Source: Verrucomicrobiaceae bacterium (lineage in GTDB: Bacteria; Verrucomicrobiota; Verrucomicrobiia; Verrucomicrobiales; Verrucomicrobiaceae). Taken from it: a stretch of DNA of 55,450 bases. Below, in pieces: positions 33,568-40,854 of this stretch. Made by a program: the position numbers and the translations under genes. How positions within the stretch are numbered: the stretch's first letter is position 1; each line of letters opens with the position of its first letter. Where the stretch lies: the NCBI GenBank assembly GCA_019694165.1, contig JAIBCL010000042.1, positions 1-55,450 on the forward strand, given 5' to 3'. The notes beneath the pieces are model-generated. The model made no database searches. It was not told the DNA's origin and saw nothing but the letters and a program-made list of their open reading frames with translations.

Positions 33568-33891
33568 TCAGTCCTTGAGTTCGTGCTCCATCCGCTCGCT
33601 GAGCCACTGCTTGATCATGCTCTGGTAGTTCAGAAAGCGGCGGCGGGCGATGCGCTTGATGCGCGAGAGCATCCGCGGATCGAAGCGCAGGGTGATGGTG
33701 GTGGACTCCCGCACGTCCGGGCGGTGGACGGACATCTGCATGAGACGAGCATCGAGCTGATGCGCAGCCCAGAACAGGCCCTCTTCCTTCTCGGACTCGA
33801 AGGCGGGCACGTCCTTCCAGGTGCGCACGGTCTTGAGGGTGGCATCTGCCGCGCTGGCGGTGGCTGGGGCGGTGTGGGGGTCGTGATTCAC
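33568..33891 (-). CDS. brnA: BrnA-like antitoxin (CopG/ribbon-helix-helix)
   Basis: 107 residues starting at the GTG at 33891, 13 bp after the toxin gene. The N-terminal part is acidic and tolerant (WKDVPAFESEKEEGLFWAAH). The C-terminal part carries a ribbon-helix-helix fold: STTITLRFDPRMLSRIKRIA followed by RRRFLNYQSMIKQWLSERM. This is the CopG-type antitoxin of BrnT toxins, which neutralises the toxin and usually represses its own operon by binding the promoter. The order toxin then antitoxin is typical of brnTA. Confidence 0.82.
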   Translation of the reverse strand: MNHDPHTAPATASAADATLKTVRTWKDVPAFESEKEEGLFWAAHQLDARLMQMSVHRPDVRESTTITLRFDPRMLSRIKRIARRRFLNYQSMIKQWLSERMEHELKD

Positions 33892-33904
33892 TTCGCGGGC
33901 GGGT

Positions 33905-34183
33905 TCAAATCTCCTCGGCTTTCTTTCTCTCGTAAAAGTCCGACTCGATCTGCGTCATGGGGCGGGCGTAGATCACGCGGTAGCGCTTCCCGTCGGTCCA
34001 GAATACGCTGAAGACCGCCTTGCCGGTGAGTGACTTGCCCAGGCAGTAGTAGCGGGCGGAGGCTTCGTCATTGTGGCCGTCGGGCAGGAGCTTCAGCGAA
34101 AACGGATCTTCAAAGCTCTCCTCGATGTCTTTCGGAGGCAGTGCGGCGAGGCTGAATGAAACGTCGAGCCAGTCAAATTCCAT
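33905..34183 (-). CDS. brnT: BrnT-like toxin
   Basis: 92 residues, the usual BrnT length. It begins MEFDWLDVSF, contains IEESFEDPFSLKLLPDG, the RYYCLGKSLTGKAVFSVFW core and the C-terminal YRVIYARPMTQIESDFYERK, which corresponds to the RIISAR...ERxxYE signature of this RelE-fold ribonuclease family. The N-terminal loop differs from the usual HG.S sequence, so this is a divergent member. It precedes the CopG-type gene. Predicted action: mRNA cleavage in the cytoplasm under stress when the antitoxin is degraded. Confidence 0.75.
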   Translation of the reverse strand: MEFDWLDVSFSLAALPPKDIEESFEDPFSLKLLPDGHNDEASARYYCLGKSLTGKAVFSVFWTDGKRYRVIYARPMTQIESDFYERKKAEEI

Positions 34184-34233
34184 GAGCGTGCAAGGGGCGC
34201 GGCGCGGGCCGTTTGGGAGGCGTGTTCAGCATT

Positions 34234-34611
34234 TTATTTTCGATATTGGATCAACTCTACCTCATAGCCCTCCGGCGCGTCAATAAAAGCAAAGGTGCCG
34301 CTGCTGCTCTCCGTCGGGCCGTCGGTCAGCGGATGACCCAATGCTGCCGCGTGCTTCGCGAAGGCATCGAGGTCCTCCACCTCGAAGGCCAGATGCGTGA
34401 GGTCCGGACAGAAGGAAACAGGGCCGCTCGCAGGGTAGCTGCATATCTCGACGAGTTCGTCGCTGTTGGGCGTCTTGAGGAAGACGAGCTCCGAGCCGCG
34501 CGGACTTTTGTGACGGCGTACTTCCTCGAGGCCGAGCACGGTGGTGTAGAACTTCACCGTCTTGTCCAGATCGTTCACGCGGTAGCGGGTGTGGAGCAGC
34601 TTCTTGACCAT
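34234..34611 (-). CDS. gloA: Lactoylglutathione lyase / glyoxalase I (VOC family)
   Basis: 125 residues from the ATG at 34611 (MVKKLLHTRYRVNDLDKTVK). Two beta-alpha-beta-beta-beta repeats of the vicinal-oxygen-chelate fold are evident. Expected metal ligands are present: His7 (LLHTRYRV), Glu55 (ELVEICSYP), His73 (DLTHLAFEV) and Glu119 (GYEVELIQY). FYTTVLGLEEVRR matches GloA. It would isomerise the methylglyoxal-glutathione adduct in the cytoplasm, although such proteins may use other thiols. The upstream extension to 34683 lacks homology. Confidence 0.88.
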   Translation of the reverse strand: MVKKLLHTRYRVNDLDKTVKFYTTVLGLEEVRRHKSPRGSELVFLKTPNSDELVEICSYPASGPVSFCPDLTHLAFEVEDLDAFAKHAAALGHPLTDGPTESSSGTFAFIDAPEGYEVELIQYRK

Positions 34612-34709
34612 GCGTGTGAGCGTACCGTGTTTTCGCCCGGAGGCATCTGGAAAGATGACGCTTGCATCGCTGACACGAATCATGGCCCGAGACGGGCGCC
34701 GCCTGGTTC

Positions 34710-35789
34710 TCAGGTGGCCGCCGTCATCGGCGCGCTGCGCAGCAGGGTCTGGCGGAGCAGCAGGCTCAGCAGCAACAGGCCCAGCGCGGCGGCGACCGGC
34801 CAGGGAAACAAGTCCTCGGTCTCGACAATGTTGCGCTTCTTGATCTCGGCCTTCTCCAGCTGGTCGATGGTCTTGAAAATGTCCGCCAGCGCCTCGATGT
34901 CCTGCGCGCGGTAGTAGGCACCATTGCCGATGCGCGCCACCTCCTGCAACGTGGCCTCGTCAAACTCCTGCCTTCCCGAGGTGATGATGCGCCCGTCGCG
35001 CATCGGGATCATGTGGACGCCCGGAGTGCCGATGGAGATGGTGTAGATGCGGATGCCCAGGGTGGCGGCCAGCTTCGCGGCATCCTGCGGGCTCAGTTTG
35101 CCGGAGTTGTTCGCGCCGTCGGTGAGCAGAATCAGCACCTTGCTGAGTTTCTTCTTGGCGGGGTCGGCCTGCGGCCGGTTCCTTCCGTTGCCGTCGGTCT
35201 CCTGCTTGTCGAGCCGGTTTGCCGCGGCTCCGATGCCGGAGCCGATGGCGGTGCCGTCCTCCATCACGCCGGTCTGCACGCGGTCGATGTTCGTCTCCAG
35301 CCAGTCGCGGTCGAGCGTCATCGGGCAGGGATAATACGGTGCGCCGGCGAAGGCGACGATGCCGATGCGGTCGTTCGTGCGGCCACGGATAAAGTCTCGC
35401 ATCACACGCTTGGCGGCGGTGAGGCGGTTCACGGGCTTGCCGCTGATGTAGTAGTCCTCGATGAGCATGGAGAGCGAGACATCGACGGTGAGCATGATCG
35501 AGATGCCCTCGGTCTTGATCTCGTCATACGACTTCACGCGCTGCGGTCGGGCGATGCCGATGATGGCCGCGGCCAGGCTCGCGAGCACGAGGCCGAAGGT
35601 GAGGCCAGCCAAGGCCGAGCGTGTCTTTCCTCCGACCGGGCGCAACAGATACGCAACCGGGAACACGAACGCCGGCGCCTTCCCCCGGCGGCCGCGCAGC
35701 CAGCCGAGCACGGGCAGGAGCAGCAGCACCGCGAGCCAGGGCGGATTCGCGAATTGAACGTCGGGCAACAACCAGATCGCGAGGCTCAT
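34710..35789 (-). CDS. batA: VWA-domain membrane protein, BatA-like
   Basis: 359 residues: two N-terminal transmembrane segments (WLAVLLLLPVLGWL and LTFGLVLASLAAAIIGIA), a von Willebrand A domain at about 93-310 and a C-terminal transmembrane segment (WPVAAALGLLLLSLLL). The MIDAS DxSxS is intact (Asp103, Ser105, Ser107), with later GTAIGSGI and LLTDGANNSG. This is the BatA layout. Its ATG overlaps the preceding DUF4381 stop by 4 bp, so they are translationally coupled in the moxR operon. BatA proteins work with MoxR ATPases in envelope maturation or stress tolerance; the client is unknown. No BatB homologue follows; the next gene is gloA. Confidence 0.9.
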   Translation of the reverse strand: MSLAIWLLPDVQFANPPWLAVLLLLPVLGWLRGRRGKAPAFVFPVAYLLRPVGGKTRSALAGLTFGLVLASLAAAIIGIARPQRVKSYDEIKTEGISIMLTVDVSLSMLIEDYYISGKPVNRLTAAKRVMRDFIRGRTNDRIGIVAFAGAPYYPCPMTLDRDWLETNIDRVQTGVMEDGTAIGSGIGAAANRLDKQETDGNGRNRPQADPAKKKLSKVLILLTDGANNSGKLSPQDAAKLAATLGIRIYTISIGTPGVHMIPMRDGRIITSGRQEFDEATLQEVARIGNGAYYRAQDIEALADIFKTIDQLEKAEIKKRNIVETEDLFPWPVAAALGLLLLSLLLRQTLLRSAPMTAAT

Positions 35790-36361
35790 GGTCTTTCCTC
35801 CTCCATCTTGGTGATGGCGTTTTCGATCAGTGACTGCGTTTGCGCATGCGTGAAGGGCTGCGGTGCGAAGGCGATCTCGTCATAGATGGCCGCCAGCGGT
35901 CCGAATTGGCCGCGCCACACGCAGCGGTTGTCACCACCCTCGACGTGGGAAAAAATCTCCTGCGTGGTGCGGAACGGAGCTGGCACCGAGTAGCGTGCCA
36001 TGAAGTAGCCGCGCAGAATTTCGGACACGCGGTGGCCGATCTCTGGCGGCGGAAGGCCACCCGCCTGATCGCGAAGCATGCGCAGGGCCTTGAGCGCGGT
36101 CTTGTGCGGCAGCTTGAGCGGCGGTGGGGTGGCGGGCTTCGATCTGAAAAGCAGCCAGAGAACGAGCGCTACGAGAGCCAGGACGAAGATCGCGGTGCTG
36201 ACGGTCACCCAGAGCGGCAGCCGGCCCGCAAGCGCGGCGGGCGGCGCGATCTCAGGATGAGGCAGCGGCACGGGTTCTGGTGCCTGGCCGGGGCCGTCGG
36301 GCACGGGCAATTGCGCGATCACCGCGAGCTGTGTCATCCACGCGATCATCGGGCCGCTCAT
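35786..36361 (-). CDS. DUF4381-like membrane protein
   Basis: 191 residues with one central transmembrane helix (about 50-72, PLWVTVSTAIFVLALVALVL) after a Pro-rich N-terminus. The cytoplasmic domain has HRVSEILRGYFMARYSVPAP and RTTQEIFSHV, then FGPLAAIYDEIAFAPQPFTH. This helical protein is a regular member of MoxR/Bat operons between the DUF58 and VWA genes. It overlaps both neighbours by 4 bp (ATGA-type), supporting tight co-expression. Function unknown; probably part of the membrane complex. Confidence 0.85.
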   Translation of the reverse strand: MSGPMIAWMTQLAVIAQLPVPDGPGQAPEPVPLPHPEIAPPAALAGRLPLWVTVSTAIFVLALVALVLWLLFRSKPATPPPLKLPHKTALKALRMLRDQAGGLPPPEIGHRVSEILRGYFMARYSVPAPFRTTQEIFSHVEGGDNRCVWRGQFGPLAAIYDEIAFAPQPFTHAQTQSLIENAITKMEEERP

Positions 36362-37269
36362 TTTTTTCTCCTCCGGCGCGATTTGAAGTAGGCGCGCAGC
36401 GCGGGCGCGTAGTCGAGGTCAGTCTGCGCTGCGATGCGCTCCACGCCGTTCTTGCGGAACAACTGGCCGAGCGTCACCTGCATCGCCGCCACACGCTCGG
36501 CGAAGAAGCTGCGCACCGATGCGTGCGAGGTGTTCACGATGATCTGCTCGCCGGTCTCCGGGTCCTCCATGCACACGCGGCCGGCCTTCGGGAGGTTGAG
36601 TTCCTTCGGATCGACGACATGGATCGCGACGACATCATGCTTCGCTGCCAGGGCTCGCAACGACTTCTCCCATGCGGCGTCCGGCGTGAGAAAGTCGGAG
36701 ACCACGATGACCAGTGCACGGTGCGCGATGCGCTGGAGCGCGAGATCAAGCGCGGGACGGATGTCCGTCTTGCGGCTGCGCGGCCGGATGTTCAGGATGT
36801 CACGGATGATGCGAAGCGCATGGGATGCGCCTTTGCGCGCGGGCAGGTACTGCTCGATCTGGTCGGAGAAGAGAATCACGCCCGTCTTGTCCTGGTTCTG
36901 CACTGCGCTGAAGGCGAAGACGGCGGCCATCTCTGCTGCACGCTCGCGCTTGCTGTCATCCACGCTGCCGTAGTCTCCGGAGCCGCTGACATCGACGAGC
37001 AGCATCACTGTCAGCTCCCGCTCCTCGATGTATTTCTTCACGAACGGCTCGTTCATGCGCGCCGTGACGTTCCAGTCGAGAAAGCGCACGTCATCGCCGG
37101 CCTGATATTCGCGGAAGTCGTCGAACTCGATGCCCTGGCCCTTGAACCGCGAATGATACTGCCCGCCGAGCGTCTCCTTCACCATGCCGCGCGTGATCAG
37201 CTCGATGCGCCGCACGCGCTTCATGATGCGCGTCAGGCGTTCGTCGTTCTGTTCGGCGGGGGCGGGCAT
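36358..37269 (-). CDS. DUF58 domain protein
   Basis: 303 residues from the ATG at 37269. The DUF58 core is clear: HSRFKGQGIEFDDFREYQAG, DVRFLDWNVTARMNEPFVKK and a VWA-like half with MIDAS Asp93-x-Ser95-x-Ser97 (LLVDVSGSGDY), then DKTGVILFSDQIEQYLPARK and VIVVSDFLTP. Such proteins accompany MoxR AAA ATPases. The upstream in-frame extension to 37545 overlaps the Zeta-like gene and has no similarity. The start is 23 bp after the Zeta-like gene, which separates it from moxR. Confidence 0.92.
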   Translation of the reverse strand: MPAPAEQNDERLTRIMKRVRRIELITRGMVKETLGGQYHSRFKGQGIEFDDFREYQAGDDVRFLDWNVTARMNEPFVKKYIEERELTVMLLVDVSGSGDYGSVDDSKRERAAEMAAVFAFSAVQNQDKTGVILFSDQIEQYLPARKGASHALRIIRDILNIRPRSRKTDIRPALDLALQRIAHRALVIVVSDFLTPDAAWEKSLRALAAKHDVVAIHVVDPKELNLPKAGRVCMEDPETGEQIIVNTSHASVRSFFAERVAAMQVTLGQLFRKNGVERIAAQTDLDYAPALRAYFKSRRRRKK

Positions 37270-37292
37270 GAGTTCGAAGCAGCTTGGCGGAA

Positions 37293-37988
37293 TCAAAGTG
37301 CAAAGGTGTCGCCGAAATCGAGCCGCCACTCGCCGTTGGTATTCAAGTCGCAGAATCTCGCCAAAAATTCGGCCACAACCGGCCTTATGTTGCCCGCTGG
37401 CAGGCCATGAACGTGAAGGCAGCGGTCGGAGCCGGACACAAGAAGGTGCCCCTGTGAGACTTTCTCTGGGGGCGAGTTGTCGATGATCCAAAATTCGTCC
37501 GCATGCCAGGCGAACCAAGGCAGGAGTTCCAGTGATTTCGTCCATCGCGAGACCAGCTTGTCATCGGGCACATCATGACCGCCCTTGCCCACGCGAATGC
37601 GAACTCGCTCCCTGGATTTGTCAGGCGAATCGAGGGCGACATAGATCAATCTGAACCTGCCGCCCAGCTTGTGAACTCGTTTGACAAGGGGCTGGTATTT
37701 CTCAGTGCTCAACACCGTTTCGATGATCGCGATCTCACCGCTCTCGATCCGTTTTTCGAGCAGTATTTGGGCGTCTTTGGCCGCGCGGATGAAGGTCTCC
37801 TTAAGCAAGGCAGGCGGCGCTTCTCTCCAACTCTGAATATTGTGCTCCTTGAGGTATTCGAGCGTGATCGCGTCGGGATTGATGTAGCCGTGGGCGGGAA
37901 TTCCAAAGCTCTCTCTTCCGCGACTGACGAGAGTGGTTTTGCCTGCGCCGTTCGGTCCGGCGATGATCCAAAGATCGGGAGATGCCAT
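37293..37988 (-). CDS. Zeta-toxin-family P-loop kinase
   Basis: 231 residues from the ATG at 37988. Walker A GPNGAGKTT spans residues 11-19, followed by GYINPDAI, the ETVLSTEKY strand, FRLIYVALDSPDKSRERV and the GGHDVP...RW motif. This is the pattern of stand-alone Zeta-like kinases, which in toxin systems phosphorylate UDP-sugar precursors of peptidoglycan. The C-terminal ~50 residues vary within the family. It lies 5 bp after a small basic-protein gene on the same strand, resembling an antitoxin-toxin pair. It interrupts the moxR operon. Whether it is toxic or a housekeeping kinase is unknown. Confidence 0.85.
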   Translation of the reverse strand: MASPDLWIIAGPNGAGKTTLVSRGRESFGIPAHGYINPDAITLEYLKEHNIQSWREAPPALLKETFIRAAKDAQILLEKRIESGEIAIIETVLSTEKYQPLVKRVHKLGGRFRLIYVALDSPDKSRERVRIRVGKGGHDVPDDKLVSRWTKSLELLPWFAWHADEFWIIDNSPPEKVSQGHLLVSGSDRCLHVHGLPAGNIRPVVAEFLARFCDLNTNGEWRLDFGDTFAL

Positions 37989-37993
37989 GGCGA

Positions 37994-38278
37994 TCAGCAC
38001 TGGTGGCTGGCCACTGACGCCCCGGGGACTGAAAGGGCGCGAAATTCGTCGATGGCCGCATTGCGTGCCTCGGTGAAGCACTGCATCAAAATCTTCGTGA
38101 ACTCTGGCGAGGAAGGGTCCACCGGATAGGAATGACCGCTTTTTCTCACGGCGGGTTTGCTTTTCAATTGCGATGCCGTCGATGACTTTGAGCGGGCTGG
38201 TGACTTCGTCCGAGAGCGGTTCATCGCTTTGCGACGACGTCTTTTGACGGGCTTCGACTTATCGTTCTTCGTGCTCAT
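37994..38278 (-). CDS. Small basic protein, possible antitoxin partner of the Zeta-like kinase
   Basis: 94 residues. The first half is Lys/Arg/Ser-rich (KPVKRRRRKAMNRSRTKSPA), the second half has HSYPVDPSSPEFTKILMQCF and EARNAAIDEFRAL, which reads like a helical segment. No known family was recognised. Its stop is 5 bp before the Zeta-like start, indicating coupled expression. Order (small gene first) fits an antitoxin-toxin pair, but the tail differs from the classical Epsilon antitoxin. Confidence 0.65.
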   Translation of the reverse strand: MSTKNDKSKPVKRRRRKAMNRSRTKSPARSKSSTASQLKSKPAVRKSGHSYPVDPSSPEFTKILMQCFTEARNAAIDEFRALSVPGASVASHQC

Positions 38279-38319
38279 GGACAGACTCTCACCACGATCT
38301 TGTCATTCTCAAGAGATGT

Positions 38320-39333
38320 TTACGGCACAGGCATCTTCTCCATCAATTGCTTCACCACATCGTCACTCGTCACGCCTTCGGCTTCGGCTTCGTAATTGAG
38401 CAAAATGCGGTGGCGGAGGATGTCGGGAGCGAGGTTCTTCACGTCTTGCGGCGTGACGTAGTTGCGGCCGTCGAGGAAGGCGATGGCTTTGGCGGCGAGC
38501 GCGAGATTGATGGTGCCGCGCGGCGAGGCGCCGCAGCGGATGAGCAGCTTGAGGTGCGGGGCCGCTTTGTCCGGCTCGCGCGTCGCGTGGATGATGCTCA
38601 CGATGTAGTCGCGGATCTTGTCGTCCATGTAGATGGAGTTCACGACGGCGCGCGTGGCGATGATGTCGGGGAGGTCGATGATTTGATTCACGTCGAGCTT
38701 CGGCGTCGAGGTGGCCATCGCGTCCAGCACGCGGCGCTCCTCGGCCGGTGTGGGATAAACGACGCGCACCTTGAGCAGGAAGCGGTCGAGCTGCGCTTCG
38801 GGCAAAGTGTAGGTGCCCTCTTGGTCGATCGGATTTTGCGTGGCGAGCACGAGGAAGGGATCGGGCAGCTTGTAGGTGTTCTCGCCGATGGTGACCTGGC
38901 GCTCCTGCATCGCTTCGAGCAGCGCGCTCTGCACTTTTGCAGGGGCGCGATTGATTTCATCCGCGAGCACGAGGTTCGCAAAAACGGGGCCGAGCCGCGG
39001 ACTGAAGGTGCCGTCGCGCGGGTGGTAAACCATGGTGCCGATCACGTCGGCAGGCAGAAGATCGGGCGTGAACTGGATGCGCTGAAACTTCGCGTGAAGA
39101 CAGGCGCTGAGCGTGCGGACCGCGAGCGTCTTCGCGAGGCCCGGCACGCCTTCGAGCAGCACGTGACCGTTCGTCAGCAGCGCCACGAGCAGGCGGTCCA
39201 CCAGATCGATCTGGCCCACGAGGACGCGCCCGACCTCAGTGCGCAGAGGCTTCACCCATGCGGATGCTTTCTCGATGGCTTCTTTATCAGGAATGCTGGC
39301 GGGTGCGGGTGAAGGAGCTGCGGTTTCGGACAT
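38320..39333 (-). CDS. moxR: MoxR-family AAA ATPase
   Basis: 337 residues. Walker A GVPGLAKT (62-69), Walker B LVLADE (121-126), sensor NPIDQEGTYTLPEAQLDRF and the C-terminal GASPRGTINLALAAKAIAFL are intact. This is a MoxR/RavA-type ATPase, a chaperone-like assembly factor acting with DUF58 and VWA proteins on the inner face of the membrane. It heads the operon moxR - small ORF - Zeta - DUF58 - DUF4381 - batA. The ATG at 39333 is the only reasonable start. Confidence 0.95.
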   Translation of the reverse strand: MSETAAPSPAPASIPDKEAIEKASAWVKPLRTEVGRVLVGQIDLVDRLLVALLTNGHVLLEGVPGLAKTLAVRTLSACLHAKFQRIQFTPDLLPADVIGTMVYHPRDGTFSPRLGPVFANLVLADEINRAPAKVQSALLEAMQERQVTIGENTYKLPDPFLVLATQNPIDQEGTYTLPEAQLDRFLLKVRVVYPTPAEERRVLDAMATSTPKLDVNQIIDLPDIIATRAVVNSIYMDDKIRDYIVSIIHATREPDKAAPHLKLLIRCGASPRGTINLALAAKAIAFLDGRNYVTPQDVKNLAPDILRHRILLNYEAEAEGVTSDDVVKQLMEKMPVP

Positions 39334-39429
39334 GAGGCCGAAAGTCTAGAAGAGCCGGCAGGGAAAGGCAAACGCGGGGAAGACTTTCAAAACGAAAGCC
39401 CGCCCCGCAGTCAGAAAACATGGATCACA

Positions 39430-39648
39430 CTACCAGCGACGCACGATCGGGCCGGGACGCACCGCGGCGCGTACGGCCGGGCGCACGAGCACCGGGCCAC
39501 GCCGCACCGCCACCGGGACGGGTCGGACCGCACGCGCCGGAACCGGGCGGGGCGGGGGAGGCGGCGCAACGCATGAAGGCAGCGCCACGGCGGCAAAGCC
39601 AAGGCAGAGGAGGGTGATGGTCTTGAGTCGGTTGTTCGTGTTTTTCAT
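39430..39648 (-). CDS. Small Pro/Arg/Val-rich lipoprotein
   Basis: 72 residues. A lipoprotein signal peptide (TITLLCLGFAAVALPSC) ends in a good lipobox at Cys26. The mature part is a low-complexity chain of Pro, Arg, Val and Ala (PPPPPRPVPARAVRPVPVAV). Similar tiny Pro-rich lipoproteins are common in Verrucomicrobia; the function is unknown, possibly an envelope spacer. It lies 96 bp upstream of moxR on the same strand. Confidence 0.75.
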   Translation of the reverse strand: MKNTNNRLKTITLLCLGFAAVALPSCVAPPPPPRPVPARAVRPVPVAVRRGPVLVRPAVRAAVRPGPIVRRW

Positions 39649-39882
39649 GATGGGGTAGGCTTGGATTCTTGCCGGGCGAGGATCGTTCGATCAAACCCGG
39701 CACAGGTGGCGGCAAGAATAAATCAGGGAGTCAGTGCTGCGAGTGTTTTCTTGAATGCCGCAAAGTGCAAATCAAGAAGCTCGGGTGTGCACGGGCCGCT
39801 TCACCGGTGATCAGCGGTTCCGCAGCCGCTGACGATTTCAGGCATCGCGCAGACCTTTCGTGCGCGCGGCGAGGTGCCCTCA
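39649..39882. other. Intergenic region with a hairpin
   Basis: No gene seen. A perfect 7-bp stem with an 8-nt loop, TCAGCGG (39811-39817) and CCGCTGA (39826-39832), lies 50 bp beyond the stop of the minus-strand methyltransferase gene. It could be a weak terminator, but no U-tract follows. The promoter of the small lipoprotein gene should lie in the same interval; none is convincing. Confidence 0.3.
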
Positions 39883-40638
39883 TCACTTCCTTGTTACATG
39901 CAGGCAGTTGTTCGAGTTCCGCAGGAATTCAAAGTCCGTTGGCACGATCTCGAAGCGCAAATGCCGCAGCGCCTTGTCCTCAAGCATCCGCATCAGGTGC
40001 TCCGAGCGTGCGCATTCGTAGTTCACCGTCGGGTAGAAGCGCGCCTCGTTCCGTGTCACGCGCATGATCTCAAGCAACGACTGCCGGTGGAATTCGTAGT
40101 CGAAGTGCTCCTCGTACACGAAGAGCAGGTACGAACACAGCGTCAGATCAAAGCTCCGGTCGGCGAACGGCAGTACCGGCAGGACGCCCGGCACATAGCG
40201 CGTGCCCCGCTGTGCCGGGTAGTCGGCAAGGAACTTCAGGTATGCTTGTTCTCTGAGTCCGTGCATGGCCTCCAGTCCGCCGATGGTCTCCCAGCGGTAC
40301 GTCTGCAGCCCGCTCATCGCCCGGGTCACCTTTTCGAGGTCACGGGCGCAGCGTGCCCGGATGACGGCATGGTCCAGTTCGTAAATCGCATCGCACGCCG
40401 TCGCCCGGATGCCGAGCGCGTTTGCTTCCACGCAAAACGAACTTACGCCAGAGGCCACGTCCAGCACCGTCCTGCCGTGCAGCGCATCAAGATCAAGGCT
40501 GAAGAAGCGGCGGTATTCATCGAGCATGCGCCCCACGAGCACGACCTCGTCCAGCACGAGTCCGCGCCTGGCTGCGGGATGCTCGATCTCAGAGACGGCG
40601 GCAGTGTTCTCACTCAAGGCTGGTCGAGGGGCAGACAT
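39883..40638 (-). CDS. Class I SAM-dependent methyltransferase
   Basis: 251 residues from the ATG at 40638. Motif I TVLDVASGVSSFCVEA (about 58-73) with the following ATACDAIYE acidic strand end indicates SAM binding. VLPFADRSFDLTLCSYLLFV (motif IV region) and EIMRVTRNEARFYPTV complete the Rossmann fold. The substrate is unknown. A longer frame with a TTG at 40776 and an ATG at 40665 exists; the added residues are not conserved-looking, so I choose 40638, with moderate certainty. Confidence 0.82.
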   Translation of the reverse strand: MSAPRPALSENTAAVSEIEHPAARRGLVLDEVVLVGRMLDEYRRFFSLDLDALHGRTVLDVASGVSSFCVEANALGIRATACDAIYELDHAVIRARCARDLEKVTRAMSGLQTYRWETIGGLEAMHGLREQAYLKFLADYPAQRGTRYVPGVLPVLPFADRSFDLTLCSYLLFVYEEHFDYEFHRQSLLEIMRVTRNEARFYPTVNYECARSEHLMRMLEDKALRHLRFEIVPTDFEFLRNSNNCLHVTRK

Positions 40639-40820
40639 CAGGGGGTGCTTCGGTTTTGGCAGCATGTTCGGAGCTTGCTCAGATTCATCGCCGTATCGCA
40701 ATTCAAATGTGCAGAGGACGGACGGGATTGGTGAATCTCGGGCGATGCGTATCTTGATTATCTTGGGCGCTTGCAACGGGATTGGAGGAGATTTTGAAAA
40801 AAGTGCTTGAGATGCAGAAA

Positions 40821-40838
40821 AGTTAATAAAACTTAACT
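40821..40838. promoter_or_regulatory. AT-rich inverted repeat between divergent genes
   Basis: AGTTAA-TAAAAC-TTAACT is a perfect 6-bp inverted repeat 17 bp before the ATG of the plus-strand secreted-protein gene, inside an AT-rich island between divergent genes. It may be an operator or part of the promoter region. I could not fit a convincing -35/-10 pair. Confidence 0.25.
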
Positions 40839-40854
40839 AAATCCCCAAATCCAG

